DNA from: Brachynemurus nebulosus | Lineage: Eukaryota > Arthropoda > Insecta > Neuroptera > Myrmeleontidae | Assembly (NCBI GenBank): GCA_035578155.1 | Contig: JAPWDM010000050.1 | Coordinates: 558,001-622,000, forward strand | DNA: 64,000 nt | Reading direction: 5' to 3' | Shown here: piece after piece, positions 22,115 to 34,801 of the stretch | Numbering within the stretch: position 1 is the stretch's first letter | Layout of the letters: each line of letters opens with the position of its first letter | The notes under the pieces: model-generated | Told to the model about the DNA's origin: nothing | The model's input: only the letters and a program-made list of their open reading frames with translations | Databases searched by the model: none | Made by a program: the position numbers and the translations under genes

Positions 22115-23939
22115 CTGTAAATAAAAATAAATAATTATTTTATTATAAAACTTTAAACATAACATATATACGCTAATGAAGTTTCACTAATAACATGAAT
22201 TAACACGAATTTATAATAAATAGTCCGAAGATAAACGAAGTTTTCTTTGAGGGTACTTGACTGAAGTTACAAAAATATTCTAAAACATTGTTTTTCCATA
22301 TCAGTTAAGTAATTTTTTTATTTTCGACAGATTCTGTAAAAAATCATCAAAAAAAAAAAATAACCCTACAATTTTAAATGAGAAAAACGCGGGAAAAACA
22401 CCTCACTATAGTGACGTCACAGTTTGAAGCAACTAAACGTCAATGTCAATATTTATAACCTCAAAACTTTGATTATATTCATAAAATGTCAAAATAAAAG
22501 CAAGTATTTATTTGAATTCTGGTCGATTATTATTACTATATACATAAGCTAATAGAAATATTCAAAAGAAAACACAATTTCACCTCACCGATGAAAATTA
22601 TCAAAATCAACATACCTAACTACAAAATGTTACGTCATTTTCAAGAAATGGCGCGTTTTCACTAATTTGAATATTTGTTGCAAAATGGCAATTTTCAAGA
22701 TAAAATTTCTAAATAGTTATCAAATTTCATCATTAAAATTGGACATATGTAATGATAATGCATAGAATTATTTAACATTTGACACAAATTTTAAATACAG
22801 TTAAGTACCGTATTTCAAGTCAACTTTACATTTCACAGTGTACTATTTGTCTATAAGACGACGATCTCTAATAGCAGGACGAAGGGAAGAGGAGTATTGA
22901 CACGAACTGTTATGCTAAAAAGAGACAGACAGAATACATATGATGCTAAAAAGAGACAGATCACAATGACGGCGTCAGAGATCATCGTCTCATAGACAAG
23001 TTTACCTGCTGCCAGGATACCATCGGTAGGACCAATACCAAATTTCACTGCTTCAGTCACTACATCTTCTTCAACATTTTCACTGGGATCTTTTATGAAT
23101 ATTTCACTACCGTTTGATGCTTTAATAAATGCAAGACTTAATCCTTCAAATCCTGCTGCAATCAAATTGTTATCCTGATACGTATCAAGGCAAACGGTAC
23201 CCAAATTAAATTTGTTCTTGTACAGCCATGACTTCTTTGCTGATTTCAAATCATAAAGTGCAACAGAACCATCTTTATATCCTACCACAACACGTTTGCC
23301 ATCTGGTAGCAGACAACCGCAAGTATTCTCATTTCCATTTCCAAATAAAATTTTAAATTGAGTCATTGGAAGCCTCCACATATACGAATCACCATCTTTA
23401 CACCCTGCAAATAATACATTTGAAGCATGATGCCAGAGTAGCCAAGAAACTTCATCCGGCATCGAATATTCATCGTGCAAAGATTTTGTTGCTATTTTCC
23501 AAACTTTTACACAACCATTCAAATCGCCTGTGGCTAAAAATGTTCCGTCGTAGCTGAATTTCGCCTCGATAACAGACTCTTCATGGCCGGTGCACTCAAA
23601 AACTAACTGGCCTGTATTGATATCCCAAACACAAGCTTTATCCTCCTGTGAAGCGGTAGCAATTAAATCGTTATTGGGACTGATGGACACAGAAAACACA
23701 GCCTCTTTATGTGACACGGTTAATTTAAAAGATATTTCCGGACAATCCATTTCATTCTCTGTATCGGATTCTAATTCATCTAAATCTTCAGGAGGTGCAT
23801 CGTTATCGTCTAATTCTTCTATTAATTCATACACTTCATTTTCATCGTCTTCTTCTTCGTCAACGAACGTCTCGTCGTTAATTTCTTTCATTTCTTCATC
23901 TTTAATTGGATCGTCCGAATCCATCGTATATTTGGGCAT
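21810..23939 (-). CDS. AAMP: Angio-associated migratory cell protein homologue (AAMP/Sqt1 WD40 protein)
   Basis: This is a WD40 beta-propeller protein of the AAMP family. The yeast counterpart Sqt1 chaperones ribosomal protein uL16, and animal AAMP has also been linked to cell migration. Two exons (23939-23006 and 22114-21810) join in phase 1 to give 412 residues, close to the human protein. The N-terminus is very acidic (roughly residues 8-65). WD40 repeats then follow, with readable blades such as ACVWDINTGQLVFECTGH, GCVKVWKIATKS and GSVALYDLKSAKK. Exon 2 continues with DEIQLWDFSRQ and ends LLSSSEDGSVNVL. ATG at 23939 is the first in frame. A family C MITE fills most of the intron. Assignment is firm; the cellular role here is by homology. 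Confidence 0.95.
22251..22814 (+). mobile_element. Family C MITE, full copy 2, in the AAMP intron
   Basis: It runs from GGGTACTTGACTGAAG to AGTTAAGTACCGTATT. The left AATA found in other copies is missing (GAGGG instead). The interior CACTATAGTGACGTCAC is intact. Confidence 0.9.
23006..23939 (-). CDS. AAMP: AAMP, coding exon 1 (start codon)
   Basis: 311 codons from ATG to GILAA, then donor GTAAAC. The open frame continues past the donor to 22851, but that extension lies in the intron and lacks WD40 character. Confidence 0.94.
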
Positions 23940-24650
23940 ATCTCTTTTAAAATTTAGTATATTTAGTTGAAGTTATTTAAAAAATTTTACACGTTTTACA
24001 ATTAGGTAGGTATGGTACATAAAATATTCCTCATATCAAAAGCGTATTTATTGACAGATGACCCAGATGACAGTAATTAACCTCAATATTCTGGTGTCTA
24101 GAAAGGTGACTGAACTCAATGTATGCAAAAAGCGTTTAAAAATAAGAGGGTACTAGTGTTCCTTGTATACCAAAGCGGTAAAGTTTGAATATTACTTGAA
24201 ATTATTTTATTATTATATCACAAAGAACAAATTGCAATATTAATAATATAAAATTTATTTAGTTTACTTGATTTTCATTCTGGGTACTTGAAAAATACAG
24301 GATTTTTCAAATTTAATTCCTTGTGTCACTTCTTATTATTTATCAATTACACTGCCACTAGAATAATTTTTAACACCACACATCCTGCCCATTTTGATAT
24401 TATTGATTTAAAATTAAGTTAAATAAATTCTTCGTATTTATTTAGAAAACAATTTTATAAGATTTTTGAAATCATTTCTAAGTAGGTTAAGAATGTCCAT
24501 GTTACGCTAACTTGATACTTCAGCGCTTCAAGCTATGGAGATTAGACAAGGAGACGAAACGGTATATTACATACATATATGCAAAACAATGTATTCAAAA
24601 AAGTGTCCAAATCAAAGATGGCACTCGTGTTCGACGGATACGAAAGCGGT
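23940..24650. other. Upstream region of AAMP and intergenic DNA
   Basis: Presumed 5' UTR and promoter side of AAMP. It is AT-rich, with no assignable core elements and no further gene. Confidence 0.4.
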
Positions 24651-24651
24651 A

Positions 24652-25057
24652 CAGTACAAATTCTCAAATGGAACACTCTCAAATGGAAACGCGGGCTTCT
24701 ATATTATCTTTGTTAGCTTTTGAATAGAATCTTCTGGAATCTTTTTCAATTTTCAACTCAGTTATAAAGTGGGTTTTTCGATCGTTTTTAAAATAAACTT
24801 AACAATTTTTATTTTGCGTCGCATCATTTATAATATTGTATATTATATAATTCGCTGACGTTACTATGGAAAATCGGAGTTAGTACCATTGGATATTCGC
24901 CGTATAAAGTAATTTAAACTATAAGAGTTTATTTCATACATATGTAATTTCTATGTATTTCCTTATTATTAAATATCATCAACCGACATTGGTGATTCTC
25001 AAATGGAAACACTCACTTCCCCAGTCCCGGCGTGTTTCTATTTGAGAATAAGTACTG
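24652..25057. mobile_element. Tc1/mariner-like MITE (406 bp)
   Basis: TA lies at 24650-24651 and 25058-25059. The left end CAGTACAAATTCTCAAATGG is the inverted match, with a few changes, of the right end TATTTGAGAATAAGTACTG. The CAAATGGAAAC word repeats inside both ends. Confidence 0.7.
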
Positions 25058-25066
25058 TAGTTACAT

Positions 25067-25752
25067 TCTGTTTTATCCGTTTTATGTTACTATATTCGCT
25101 ATATTAACATCAGTATTTTGAGATTATTAACGCCACGAGTGGTAAAAAAAGAAAGCCCTTATATTTACAATTTTCCTGACCAATTTTGTCAATTCCTCTC
25201 ATATGAGTTAGATCTCCATCTTATAATACTCCATTCTTCAAGCTTTCTTCAAGTCTATTCAGAGAACAAAGAGAACGAACATTACTATGTCTATACTAGG
25301 GAAACGAGCGTAACCACAAAGGATAGAAAATAAACCCCCACTATGTTATATATGTGCACGCGGAGTTGTGTGTGTTAGTCCGTTGGATGTTGTGTGTATT
25401 AGTGTCTTGCATACATACATACATAATATGTACGTGGTGGTGGTACGTATGATGTACGTATACCACGTACATATACCGTGTTAATACGAGAGGTAACAAT
25501 ATAACAACAATTGAAACATACCCATTGAGGAGTGCTGGCGAATGAATGAGGACTAAGCAGCCTAAGATGCACATAAAAGCACATAAGTGATTGCAGAAAA
25601 GAGATAAATGTATTCGTTCTATTTGTTCTGTGAGTCTATTTTTCTTACTATATTCGCTAATTCACATCAGTTGATGAGGAATATTAACGCCACGAGTGGT
25701 AAAAAAAGAAAACCTAATAACTGCTATTTTCCTGACCAATTTTGTCAATGCT
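25067..25752 (+). repeat. Direct repeat pair, about 130 bp
   Basis: 25067-25200 and 25617-25752 share TACTATATTCGCTA, ATTAACGCCACGAGTGGTAA and TTTCCTGACCAATTTTGTCA in the same order. The spacer holds a CACGTA-rich patch near 25430-25470. Origin unknown. Confidence 0.75.
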
Positions 25753-26056
25753 TCCGTTTGATTTATAAATCCATGAATTTATGGTCTATGGGCTTACCAC
25801 TCACAAGGAGATACACTCAAAGTGAAATTCGGGATTTTCATGAAACTTCGCTGGTGTGTAGAATAGGCAAAAATAAGGGACCCGTATTTTTTTTTTATCG
25901 TCCATCTTCCACATTTACCGGGTGAAACCAACCCCTAAAGTTGAGGGTTCAAATCATATTTCTTAATATATCTCGAAAACTATAAGAGATAGAGGAAAAC
26001 TTTAAATTGACGAAATATTACTCTTTGAAAGACCTATTCATCTCTATAGGTTAAAC

Positions 26057-26170
26057 CAGGGCCGGATTCATTAGAGGGGCTAGAGCGGTGAAAATGGGGT
26101 AAATTTTCTTGTACAGCCTGAATGGTTCAATGTATCAAATTTTTGCCATCATAAATAAAAAGAGCACTAA
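26057..26170 (+). mobile_element. Single hAT-like end (CAGGGCCGGATTCATTAG)
   Basis: It resembles the left end of the element at 19089 and continues into GGTGAAAATGGGG. No partner end was recognised. Confidence 0.45.
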
Positions 26171-27107
26171 AAATTAGGGGATACGTGTTTTTGCGTTTTT
26201 TCGAAATATGTGTGGTATCCAAGCCATACAAGGAAGAAAAAAATGGAGTAGATTATACTGCATTATCGTTGATTGCAAATACGTTCTATATTTTTTTTAT
26301 TTTTATGCTAATTTTCATCATGAAAATGTAAATTTTTACTTTCCGATAATGATTCATGTATTTTTCAGTACTTACTTAATTGGTAATTTACCCATATGTA
26401 TATTTGGTTACTAATATTCGATATTTTTTATACCTATTTCTACCAAAGTTCTCTGGTCTGCAAGTGTTAATGAATGTTCAACAAGAAGCAATAATCTTTC
26501 GTTCAACAATTGCCTTTATCTTCTTACAATAAAATTAATCATCTGTTAGTTTTATTAAAGTAATCGGTTCCAGCAAACTAGAATCATCATCATCAGTCTT
26601 GTTATTTTGGTAAATATCACTGTTAAATAGTTGTAACGTGAACTATGAGGAAGCATAAGTACTACAACAAAGTTTAAATGCACTCATATGAGCATGGATG
26701 CGGGCAAGAACCATTAACATGGGAAGCTTAAAATGGGAAAATTAAAAATAGCCCAAACGGCTACATGGGAAAATTAAAAATAGCCCAAACTTTAGTACAT
26801 AATTAAGGAATTTTATGCCTTGAAAGCTTAGAGTAGAATACTTTAGCGTGCTCCTGTCGAAGAATTTAATGCTAGAAGCACGTTTTACCTTTTAATATCC
26901 AACAGAATAATTTTGGTCCAGTCATGGGCCTGTTTGTTAGTTTGTTCGTTCTTTATATCAGAAATTTCCAGGTATTTCAGGCGGTTCAGGCCCTCAATGT
27001 AGTTAATACCTACAAGTGGTTGGGGGGGTTGGGGGTAAGCACTTATTAAGGTGTGTAAAAGAGTTATCCGTTTAACCAATTTTTAGTCAAAAGACAAAGG
27101 GAAAACT
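26171..27107. other. Intergenic stretch without recognised features
   Basis: AT-rich sequence. The word TGGGAAAATTAAAAATAGCCC is tandemly duplicated near 26733 and 26768. No gene was seen. Confidence 0.5.
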
Positions 27108-27111
27108 TTAA

Positions 27112-27432
27112 CTCTTTAAATGATTAAGACGAGTTAACTCGTCCTGCAATATGGCGGCTCAAAATGATGTCATATGTATATATTCACTGGTACAAGTGCC
27201 GCCATCTATGACAATACGGTATAATTCTAAATAATGTTCAATTTTATCAACATATGTAGTTTAGTATAATTTATTTTTTGTAAATTCCTAGGGTTCACTT
27301 TTTTAATGTTGAGATCTTTTATTTTTTTCTTTTTCTTTTTTTGTAGCCTTATCTATTGTACTTATCACTTGGCTGTAAAAAGTCCGGCATTTTGAGACAA
27401 AAAAATTTTACCATATGGTTTGTTTAAAAGGG
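27112..27432 (+). mobile_element. TTAA-flanked MITE, family E, copy 1 (321 bp)
   Basis: TTAA flanks both ends (27108-27111 and 27433-27436). The ends are CTCTTTAAATGATTAAGACG and GTTTAAAAGGG. The interior holds GACGAGTTAACTCGTC (a 16-bp palindrome) and ATGGCGGCTC. The second copy, in reverse, is 38290-38617. Confidence 0.85.
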
Positions 27433-28425
27433 TTAAGGAAGCTTAGTCTTGTAATAAATTTTTGTCTTACAATTAGAAGAGTTTCTTATTATGTACATTC
27501 TGTTCATTTTCTTCTACATACTTACTTTATTATCCGTAAAATACTTACTTTTATCCAGAAATACTTATGAAAAACACAAAGTTTTATTAAAAAATATCAA
27601 GAAAATTAAATTTAGTAATTTTTAATCGTACATTTGAAGACATTTTTAAAAAAATTAAAATCTATATACACAGATAAATTACATCACGGCTTAAAAAATT
27701 AACGAGGTAAAGACAATTATTTATTTACAAAAGATTATAAGCAACATTGTTTTAAGTTAAAGGTAAATATTACTTAAGTAATTGTACTTATAAAATGATA
27801 TTTTACTGTTCTGTGGTACGTTCAGAGATATTCATGATGGAAAAATATTGCACTAAGTTACTATGTAAGGCGCACAACTGCAAAATGCATTTTCATATTT
27901 ACTGAAACATTTCGGAAAACAACACTAAGGCAAAATGTTTTTGATAGATTTTTGTTCATAGATCTGCTGTTCCTATATACTTCAAGTTTCTACTTATTTA
28001 AATATTCTATGTATATGTATTAGACAGAGTTTTCAATTTTAACATTTAACCTGCCAATAAATACTTAAAATGTGCCAGAAAAAAAAAATCATTAATAGAA
28101 AATATTAAATAGGTACAGTGAAACTCCTCTGTAAGGCTACTTCCAGCTATCTTTATTAAAAATCACAATTCTTCGATATTATTTACTCTTATTGAAAATC
28201 TAAAGTTGACTCTAAACCATAATTCACTTTCTTTAACCCACTACAATGCATTCCACTGCAATGCAAAAATTTAAACTAATTTGGACTACCCTTAGAAATG
28301 TATTTGGATCATCTAGAACACATTCGAACATTTTCATTATCGAATGAACATCTTAAGTTACAATGGTTTGGGTTAGATTTACTGCCAAGTTAAACATTTG
28401 AATAGAAATCAATTAATGTATAATC

Positions 28426-29005
28426 AATAGGGTACTTGACTGAAGTTACAAAAATATTCTAAAAGGATTGTTTTTCTATCCAGTTAAGTGATTTTTTTTA
28501 TTTTTGACAGATTCTGTAAAAAATCATAAAACAAAACTAACCCTACAATTTTAAATGAGAAAAAGGCGGGAAAAACACCTCACTATAGTGACGTCATATT
28601 TTGAAGCAACTAAACGTCAATGTCAATATTTATAACCTCAAAACTTTGATTATATTCATAAAATGTCAAAGTAAAAGCAAGTATTTATTTGAATTCTGGT
28701 CGATTATTATTATTATATACGTAAGCTAATAGAAATACTTAAAAGAAAACACAATTTCACCTCACCGATGAAAATTATCAAAATCGACATATCTAGCTAC
28801 AAAATGTTACGTCATTTTCAAGAAATGGCGCGTTTTCACTAATTTGAATATTTGTTGAAAAATGGCGATTTTCAAAATAAAATTTCTAAATAGTTATCAA
28901 ATTTTTTTTATGTTTCATCATTAAAATTGGACATATTATGTAATGATAATGCATAGAATTATTTAACATTTGACACAAATTTTAAATACAGTCAAGTACC
29001 GTATT
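28426..29005 (+). mobile_element. Family C MITE, full copy 3 (580 bp), intergenic
   Basis: AATAGGGTACTTGACTGAAG to CAGTCAAGTACCGTATT, with all interior landmarks in order. Confidence 0.9.
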
Positions 29006-31565
29006 AAGAGATTGACACTTTTCACTGATTATAGATTTAAAAAAATAAATAAATAAATAAATTTAAGAAAAAAAAACTTAAAAAACCGTTACAGATCGCA
29101 AGCAACCAAGTAAAACAGAAAAATACGAATACAGTGTGATATCTTATTATTCTATTCTAAAATAATAATAAGTAGCCTTCTTAGAGAAATTTCACTTTAG
29201 TATAACTATCACCACCATTTTTAAATCTTTTCTTGACAGCCATTCCTACTTTTGACTCAAAATTATTTTTTAAAAAATTATAACGTAAGAAACCAATAAA
29301 ATGTATTAAATATATGCAAGTAAATACTAAACTACATAATCGATTCGATCATAGCAAGGTGTTTGTTCTTTTTTGTGACGTAAATGCCTCCTTTTTTCAC
29401 CACTGGCGGCTTATAAATTTTCTTTAATAATTATTTATAATATCTATGTATATGATATTACACACGTAATGTAATAAATTATGAAGATAAACTTTTGTAA
29501 ATGAACAATATGGGCCCACCCATAAACTAATTTTAAATGAAATGTTGAAAAAAAATGTTTTTAAACCGTCCACGGAATGTCTATCACAAGTACACACATA
29601 CACATAAAAACATCATTGCTTATGTTTTTAATGTTTTTATTCATGTACCACTTGGGCTGCGTTCAAAAATAAAAGGTGAGGGTACAGTGTGTTTTGATAG
29701 GGTGATATTCGTGATGTCGGATTATCTTTAGGTTGTCACACCGTATGTATTAATATTTAAGGACGTTCGTGCGTCAAACCTCATAGTAGATAAAAATTTT
29801 AATTTTAGAGAATTGACAAGTTCAATTACATAGTTATCTTCTCTTAAAAATTTTAAGGCCTTCATAGATCATTTCTTAAAGTAATTGACGATTAAAAATC
29901 AAATTTTTAACACAGAGCCATTGGAAAAAAACATTCTTAACAGCACTTTTTCATTTTAAAAATTATAGTAAGTATATTATAAGAGTAGATACCATAATAA
30001 AAAATGTTGAAAAATATTCTTTGAAATATGCTATTTATAAAATTGCACAAAAAACATCGTGTTGACGAACGTTAAAATGAAATATTAATTATTGAAATTA
30101 ATATTCGGGTAGATTTTGATGTGTACACGACATACAAGGTCAAATCAAACTACTAAATTTCAATCAACAACTGTGTATGCATTGATGTCAGAGATCAGTA
30201 TATAGGTGGTACGTATAGCAATCACCCATATACACGACCAACACGACACATCATATGATACATGAACAAATACAAGCTCTGTATGCATAACATACAGGTA
30301 TAGTGTTTTGTGTTAGCTACATAACATTATTCTGTAGTGTTTTGTGGACGCGCTCGAACGTCTTTAAACGATCCCGGGAGTTACAAATATAACATAACCT
30401 ATTTTTTTCATTATCAATTTTGTTTTGTCATTTTTGTATTTAAGAGCCTAATAAGCAAAAATTAATAATACATGCGGTAATGTTAAACCGTTAAACCGGT
30501 TAAAATAACACATATAAGTAAATAGTATATACGTTGAAATGTCAAGTAAAGCACTACTGCGCATAAGTTAACATTTTTACCCTAATTTACTTCAGTCTAG
30601 ACCGTGGCGATTAAAAGTCACTTTGGGTTAAAATCATAGTTATTTTTAAACGAGTGTTGATAATGTCTTTAAAGTGATTTTTGAACGTTATGGAACAATT
30701 AAATGTCGCCGAGTAAACATTTCTGATCGCAGCCCTTTTGTGAAGGTTATTATGATCGAATCCACAGAGTAATAAGTATATTAAAGAAACGAAACTTATT
30801 TATAATTAAAAAATTTAATAAGTAAAAATTACTAAGAAAACACTTATCAAATTATATTTCATGTTAGCCCGTACTTTATGACGTATGTTTGAAATTAAAA
30901 ATTTACTTTTTAACACAACATTTAATACTCTTATTCGAGATATAAGACTATCGTAACAGTTATAGTACTAGAGGTAGTTTAAATGAGAAATTCTTAATTA
31001 CAAAATCAATTAATTTTGCCTAAAACATAATAATGCATAATCAAAAAAGTCTTCCGATTTTTTTTCCTTTTTTTAGTAATTCTTAATTAAGTAATGTTTA
31101 GTTTTGAGAAAAATAAAAATAAAAAATAAAAATAAACGAAAAGTATAGAATGAGATATTTTATATTTGTATACGAAACGTTAATAAAACTAATCAATAGC
31201 AGTGTAAAAATAAATACAATAATTAAAAAAAAAATTATGAAACTTATGTCGGCCATGTTTAATTTTTACATTTTAATCATTTTTTTCTAGTACGTAGTAT
31301 TTTCTAAATTATTTTTTTCACTTTATGTAAAAATTTGTCAAGTGGTTGCAGCAAGTAAAGCCCATTTAAGTTCAAAGTATAATGTGATGTCATCAAACAA
31401 ATGCAACAATTGAAGCAACAATAATTTAAGGTTATATTATGTTTAATTTTGCTTTATTTGTTAATGACGCTAGATCATGTTTAGTTGATTTGGCCTGTAT
31501 CTGCGGTAATATAATTCCAAAGACATAATTTTTTTTTCGTTTTGATGCATTTTATGTGTATTAAT
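29006..31565. other. Intergenic AT-rich stretch, 2.6 kb
   Basis: I see no gene, RNA gene or complete transposon. A word GGGCTGCGTTCAAAAATAAA at 29652 looks like a transposon end but has no partner. Confidence 0.5.
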
Positions 31566-32383
31566 CAGGGCTGGGAAAAATGGTTCATAGAAACCATCTA
31601 AAATATAAAATGGGAAATGGTTTTCAAAAATGCATTTAAAAACAAAATGAAAAATGGTTTTGCTGAACATATTTAAAATTGAAAATGAAAAATAGTTATT
31701 TAAAATGGATTATAAAATGCAAAATGCTTTTTTTTACTTTAAATTTATCCTATAATTTTTTTTTATTATTATTAAGTTATATTAATTTTAAAAAAAAGGG
31801 AAGGTGTTAAGAAAATATCACACGTACTGAAATTAAATAAAGGCAGTCTTTTGAGAAAATTTTGTAGTTTTCATGATATAAAAACGAAACTTAGCTCTTC
31901 AAATATTGTTACTTAAAAATATTGTAAAATTTAATTCGGCCTTGACATATTCAAACCTTGACTACGTTACGACTGCAACTTCTAAATAAAATTATGAAAA
32001 TCATCTACTCGAAATACAAAAATATTTCTTGCGTCAGAAAAGTCTGACTTAAGAGAACTGCAACTCTAGTAACAAATTTAACTCAAGTGACATTGCAACT
32101 CGAGTTATAAAAAATTTGAGTCAATTAAATCAACTTACATTTAACTTACAATTTGTTAGACTTCAAGTCGTTCAATTCAAGTTCTATAATTAATATTGTA
32201 TACACATAAATTTGATTATACGTGCATTTTCATTTTAAATGTAAAATGGATTCAAATTTACATTTTAAATACAAAATGGAAAATGATTTGACCGAACTTA
32301 TTTAAGATAGAAAATGCAAAATGCCATTTTGTATTTTAAATACATATTTAAAATGAAATCATTTTAAATAGTTCCCAGCCCTG
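31566..32383 (-). mobile_element. hAT-type non-autonomous element, family A, copy 2 (818 bp)
   Basis: CAGGGCTGGGAAAAATGG to AACTATTTAAAA-type end ...GTTCCCAGCCCTG, reverse to copy 1. A perfect 8-bp duplication GTATTAAT lies at 31558-31565 and 32384-32391. Confidence 0.95.
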
Positions 32384-33353
32384 GTATTAATGCATTATAC
32401 GCACACTTCAAACACCAATAAAATTTTTACAAAATTAAATGGGTGTTAATTGTTGCTGCCGGCACTACAGTAAGTTCTTAATTAACATATCAAGTGTTCA
32501 AGGTTACTTGAAACATTTGCCGTCTTCAAAGCGTGGAAACATCTAAGTAACTCGAATATTGGTCTTTTCTACAGTTCAGGTTAGATCTTTCGTAATTTTT
32601 AATAAGATAAAAAGTTGCGTTAGACTGAGTCGGTCCAAGTATCCACAAATATTTCTGAGTTTTATTGAACTTTTTGCAATATAGCGCAAACTGATTAGAA
32701 AACACTATTTATATGTTAAACTTGAAAAAATTAAACATAACTCGATTAATGTCTACATAATTTATGCGTCCGAAATTTTAACATAATAATGTTAAATCTT
32801 ATCACGTTTTAACATCATAAAATCACATAAGATTCTTGTTCTTGATTTGCATTTAAATTTTTATTAAAATTATTTTTATCTTAGTTTTTAATTTTATTGT
32901 TTACATCGAAAAGTTTCACTAAAAAAAGTTATTAAAATTAAAAATTTAAAAAAAAAATTATTTGATACTAAGCAGAAATTTTAAAAGAAAATAAAAGAAT
33001 TATTCAATCCTGTGGATCACTGCTGTGATCAGAGCTTGTCAATAGACAGTTGACAAATTTAACAAAAAAAAAAAAAAAATTAAATTATTTATTTGGATGA
33101 ATTATAAGCAAAAAAAGTATTTTCAACTTTCTTTATGTCTCTAAAATTATAAATTTACTTTCAAAATTAGCGCTAAAATGATTCGTGACGTAATCGTTTA
33201 TTAAACACAGGTTATCTTTCTCTCATATGAAATTATATCGTTCGCACTCTATCGGAATATTTCGATGAACGTTTCCTCTCTCACATTTAATTTTCCAAAC
33301 AAAATTTTCCACTTTCCCACGAATTGAAACTAAATTTTAATATTCTGATTGCA

Positions 33354-33356
<3 letters not shown>
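32384..33356. other. Intergenic AT-rich stretch
   Basis: No gene or element ends were recognised. Confidence 0.5.

Positions 33357-33443
<87 letters not shown>
33357..33443. repeat. (TA)n microsatellite
   Basis: 87 bp of TA with one CATATA interruption, abutting the left arm of the palindrome at 33444. Confidence 0.97.
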
Positions 33444-33449
<6 letters not shown>

Positions 33450-33572
33450 GTTATTGGATTATGGGTAATGTCATTAAACATATTATGATTAAAGTTATCA
33501 TAACGAATTGTCAAAATTTGTAGTGGTAAACGGTTATTTTATTACCACTTCGCGAACTAAAATGATTATGTA

Positions 33573-33659
<87 letters not shown>

Positions 33660-33788
33660 TACTTAATCATTTTAGTTCGCGAAGTGGTAATAAAATAACC
33701 GTTTACCACTACAAATTTTGACAATTCGTTATGATAACTTTAATCATAATATGTTTAATGACATTACCCATAATCCAATAACTTAATT
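33444..33788. repeat. Near-perfect palindrome, 131-bp arms around a TA core
   Basis: The arms 33444-33574 and 33658-33788 are inverted copies with a single mismatch (ATTATGTAGG against ATTAAGTAGG). The core (33575-33657) is (TA)n with a central AA, itself self-complementary. The whole 345 bp can fold into one hairpin. Arm words such as TACCACTTCGCGAACTAA are distantly echoed near 48540-48590. No coding potential. Confidence 0.95.
33575..33657. repeat. (TA)n microsatellite in the palindrome core
   Basis: 83 bp of TA, reading TATAATATA at the centre. Confidence 0.97.
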
Positions 33789-34279
33789 TCCTTAACGAAC
33801 GATGACGCTCCATACTTTAAGAATTTGGTTTAAATAGCTATTGGTTAATAATAATAATTTTTTAAAAATAAATAATTTATAAAAATCATAAAAAACATTT
33901 TATAAAAATTTAAAATAATTTTTTCTTCTTTTTTAAAATACTGTCAACTGCTATTATTATTTTTCACAAAATCCATCGTAAACTGTTAAAAAAAAAGTTA
34001 TAAAAGTTTACCGAATTTGGTTTAATAAAATTGTGAAAGCAAAATACTTTTTTCTAATGAATAAAAAAAAAAAAAAAAAACGTGTAACTTTTCGATATTA
34101 AAAGACGATAAGAAAAAATTTAAAAGACGATAAGAAAAAATAAATTTAACAAAGATTGATCAGTCCATATCGCAAAATTAACTGCACTCATCTAAAAATG
34201 TTTTTTTTTATGATTAATTTTCCATAAAAATGAAAAACTAATGAAACAAAATCAATAAACAGAATGTGAATAATAATTT

Positions 34280-34801
34280 TTATCGAATGAGACACGTGAC
34301 ACAGAGCCTCGATGGTCCAATACAATCGTCATGACAGAATGCGCCACAGTTCTTACAAACAATCATCGCTTTCAAATTACACGCACACGATGCATCACTA
34401 CGCGGCACAATAATATTTTGACGAATGTTTTTCTGCAACGCCACCTGGTTGGCCGGCGTAACTAAATTGTCGGCAACGATCGCGTAATTGTCCAAACTTA
34501 TATCGCCGTACATTTTATCACGTTTACTGATCGCCTGTGTGCCAGGATGTGGGCCCTGTTGTGGCGGCGCCCCGTACAACATCATCTGTTGCGGGCGTGG
34601 CTCCATGTCCACGCTGGCTGGACGTACACGGTTACACGCGGTACCGACCACCTGTCCTTGCGCCGTTATACCACTGATACCGGTGCCGGCGGCTACTTGC
34701 TGGGGCGGCGCACTCGATGCACGAGGTTGGCTGTCAGTCATTTCGGCACGTTGAACTAAAATGTATTGTCCTAGAGGGCCTGGTGGTGATGTTTCCACTA
34801 T
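34280..34801 (-). CDS. Asx: Asx, coding exon 3 (PHD finger, stop)
   Basis: The acceptor ATTTTAG precedes 34801. It encodes [19 protein letters not shown], a Pro/Gln-rich stretch, and the C-terminal zinc-binding cysteines and histidine of the ASXL PHD finger. It stops at CVTCLIR. A transposon (34850-35622) begins only 48 bases upstream of this exon. Confidence 0.95.
   Translation of the reverse strand: MVETSPPGPLGQYILVQRAEMTDSQPRASSAPPQQVAAGTGISGITAQGQVVGTACNRVRPASVDMEPRPQQMMLYGAPPQQGPHPGTQAISKRDKMYGDISLDNYAIVADNLVTPANQVALQKNIRQNIIVPRSDASCACNLKAMIVCKNCGAFCHDDCIGPSRLCVTCLIR

Noticed and set aside
23590..23970. Ser-rich 126-codon plus-strand frame
   Set aside because: Antisense shadow of the acidic AAMP N-terminus.
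24512..24727. Two overlapping 60-70 codon plus-strand frames
   Set aside because: No family likeness, and they run into a Tc1-like MITE at 24652.
29652..30370. Possible large TIR element starting GGGCTGCGTTCAAAA
   Set aside because: No matching inverted right end was found.
34488..34759. Two Cys/Gly-rich plus-strand frames
   Set aside because: Antisense to Asx exon 3. The minus-strand reading contains the PHD finger.
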